Source: Mesorhizobium sp. M1B.F.Ca.ET.045.04.1.1 (GTDB lineage Bacteria > Pseudomonadota > Alphaproteobacteria > Rhizobiales > Rhizobiaceae). From it: 64,000 bases of DNA. The translations under genes and the position numbers were made by a program. The notes below the pieces were generated by a model that saw nothing but the letters and a program-made list of their open reading frames with translations, searched no databases and was not told the DNA's origin. The DNA lies in NCBI RefSeq assembly GCF_003952465.1, contig NZ_CP034448.1, forward strand, positions 2,643,001-2,707,000, written 5' to 3'. This document shows, piece by piece, positions 63,693 to 64,000 of this stretch (its first letter is position 1; each line of letters opens with the position of its first letter).

Positions 63693-64000
63693 TCAGGGCC
63701 GGAGATAGACATAGCCCTGGCGCTGCAGTTCCGCGAGCTTGACGACGCCACCCTTGTCGGCGACATGGAAGCCGGCGAGCAGATCGGCAAGCGCGATATC
63801 CATGCCGCGCATCGTGTTGCCGCAAGCCTGTGGAACGAGCCCCTGCTGGACAAGGCCGGCAAAGCGGCTGGACGTCGCGCCGGAAGCGCTGTTCGCCTTG
63901 AAGGCGGCGAGGGCCGGACCGTGCACGACCAGCACGATCTCGACATCGCCGCCGGTGCCCTCATAATGGTTCTTGATGTTGCCGAGGACGAAATTGACCT
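63693..64000 (-). CDS. DsrE-family protein, C-terminal part (runs off right edge)
   Basis: The frame enters at 64000 and ends at 63693 (102 codons visible). It reads VNFVLGNIKNHYEG, VEIVLVVHGPALAAFKAN, FAGLVQQGLVPQACGNTMRG and ADLLAGFHVADKGGVVKLAE, then QGYVYLRP. This is the DsrE/DsrF-like fold, with a conserved cysteine in ACGNTM. The start lies beyond the window. Such proteins are involved in sulfur relay or are of unknown function in heterotrophs. Confidence 0.85.
   Translation of the reverse strand, partial: VNFVLGNIKNHYEGTGGDVEIVLVVHGPALAAFKANSASGATSSRFAGLVQQGLVPQACGNTMRGMDIALADLLAGFHVADKGGVVKLAELQRQGYVYLRP

Overview
The window looks like chromosome of a Mesorhizobium-like member of the Rhizobiales (Alphaproteobacteria). 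The signs are high GC, the CtrA cell-cycle genes (sciP, a fliJ-like gene, ctrA, chpT, eipA), a NolR-like ArsR regulator, RirA-type TGA-N9-TCA iron boxes, and a rhizobial intergenic palindrome at 48760-48808. The species is an inference; no rRNA or marker gene is present to confirm it.

Bases 1-2700 are a scrambled zone. They hold the 5' part of a protein-L-isoaspartate methyltransferase running off the left edge, a thiolase 3' remnant, a MaoC-type hydratase without its front and with a frameshift, an intact MFS transporter, and a GntR regulator fragment. Bases 2693-19669 are an accessory catabolic region. One arm (minus) encodes a complete sugar-type ABC importer, an enolase-superfamily dehydratase and an RraA-fold aldolase-like protein. 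The divergent arm (plus) encodes a GntR regulator, three more enolase-superfamily enzymes and a NIPSNAP protein. A second divergent pair of operons adds an alpha/beta hydrolase, an aldehyde dehydrogenase, an iron-type alcohol dehydrogenase, another GntR regulator and a DJ-1/PfpI protein. Together they suggest uptake of a polyhydroxy acid or its derivative, dehydration, aldol cleavage, and oxidation or reduction of the aldehyde. The substrate cannot be read from sequence.

Bases 19670-30040 hold a decayed transposase, an AT-rich promoter segment, a giant autotransporter (about 3,089 codons) built from repeated beta-helix modules, and an elongator tRNA-Met. Bases 30267-42303 return to core-type genes: a sugar-nucleotide oxidoreductase, mnmA, sciP, a quinone-oxidoreductase/HxlR pair, fliJ-like, ctrA, a single-domain response regulator, chpT, eipA, a coiled-coil membrane protein, an RNA methyltransferase and an ArsR regulator. 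An intact IS150-group IS3 element (36156-37581) sits in the loop of the ctrA terminator.

Bases 42468-54506 are mostly housekeeping and general metabolism: a heme/PNPOx-type protein, a CoA transferase, SDR, GNAT, glutathionyl-hydroquinone reductase with a tandem operator, Nudix, metallophosphoesterase, hydrolase, a TPR protein, and leuA behind a leucine-rich leader peptide. Bases 54639-64000 carry an ATP-grasp/esterase/SnoaL-like operon, an iron-uptake pair (siderophore-interacting protein and TonB receptor) sharing RirA-type boxes, and a group with two SDRs, an AbrB-type membrane protein and an ABM monooxygenase. A DsrE-like gene runs off the right edge.
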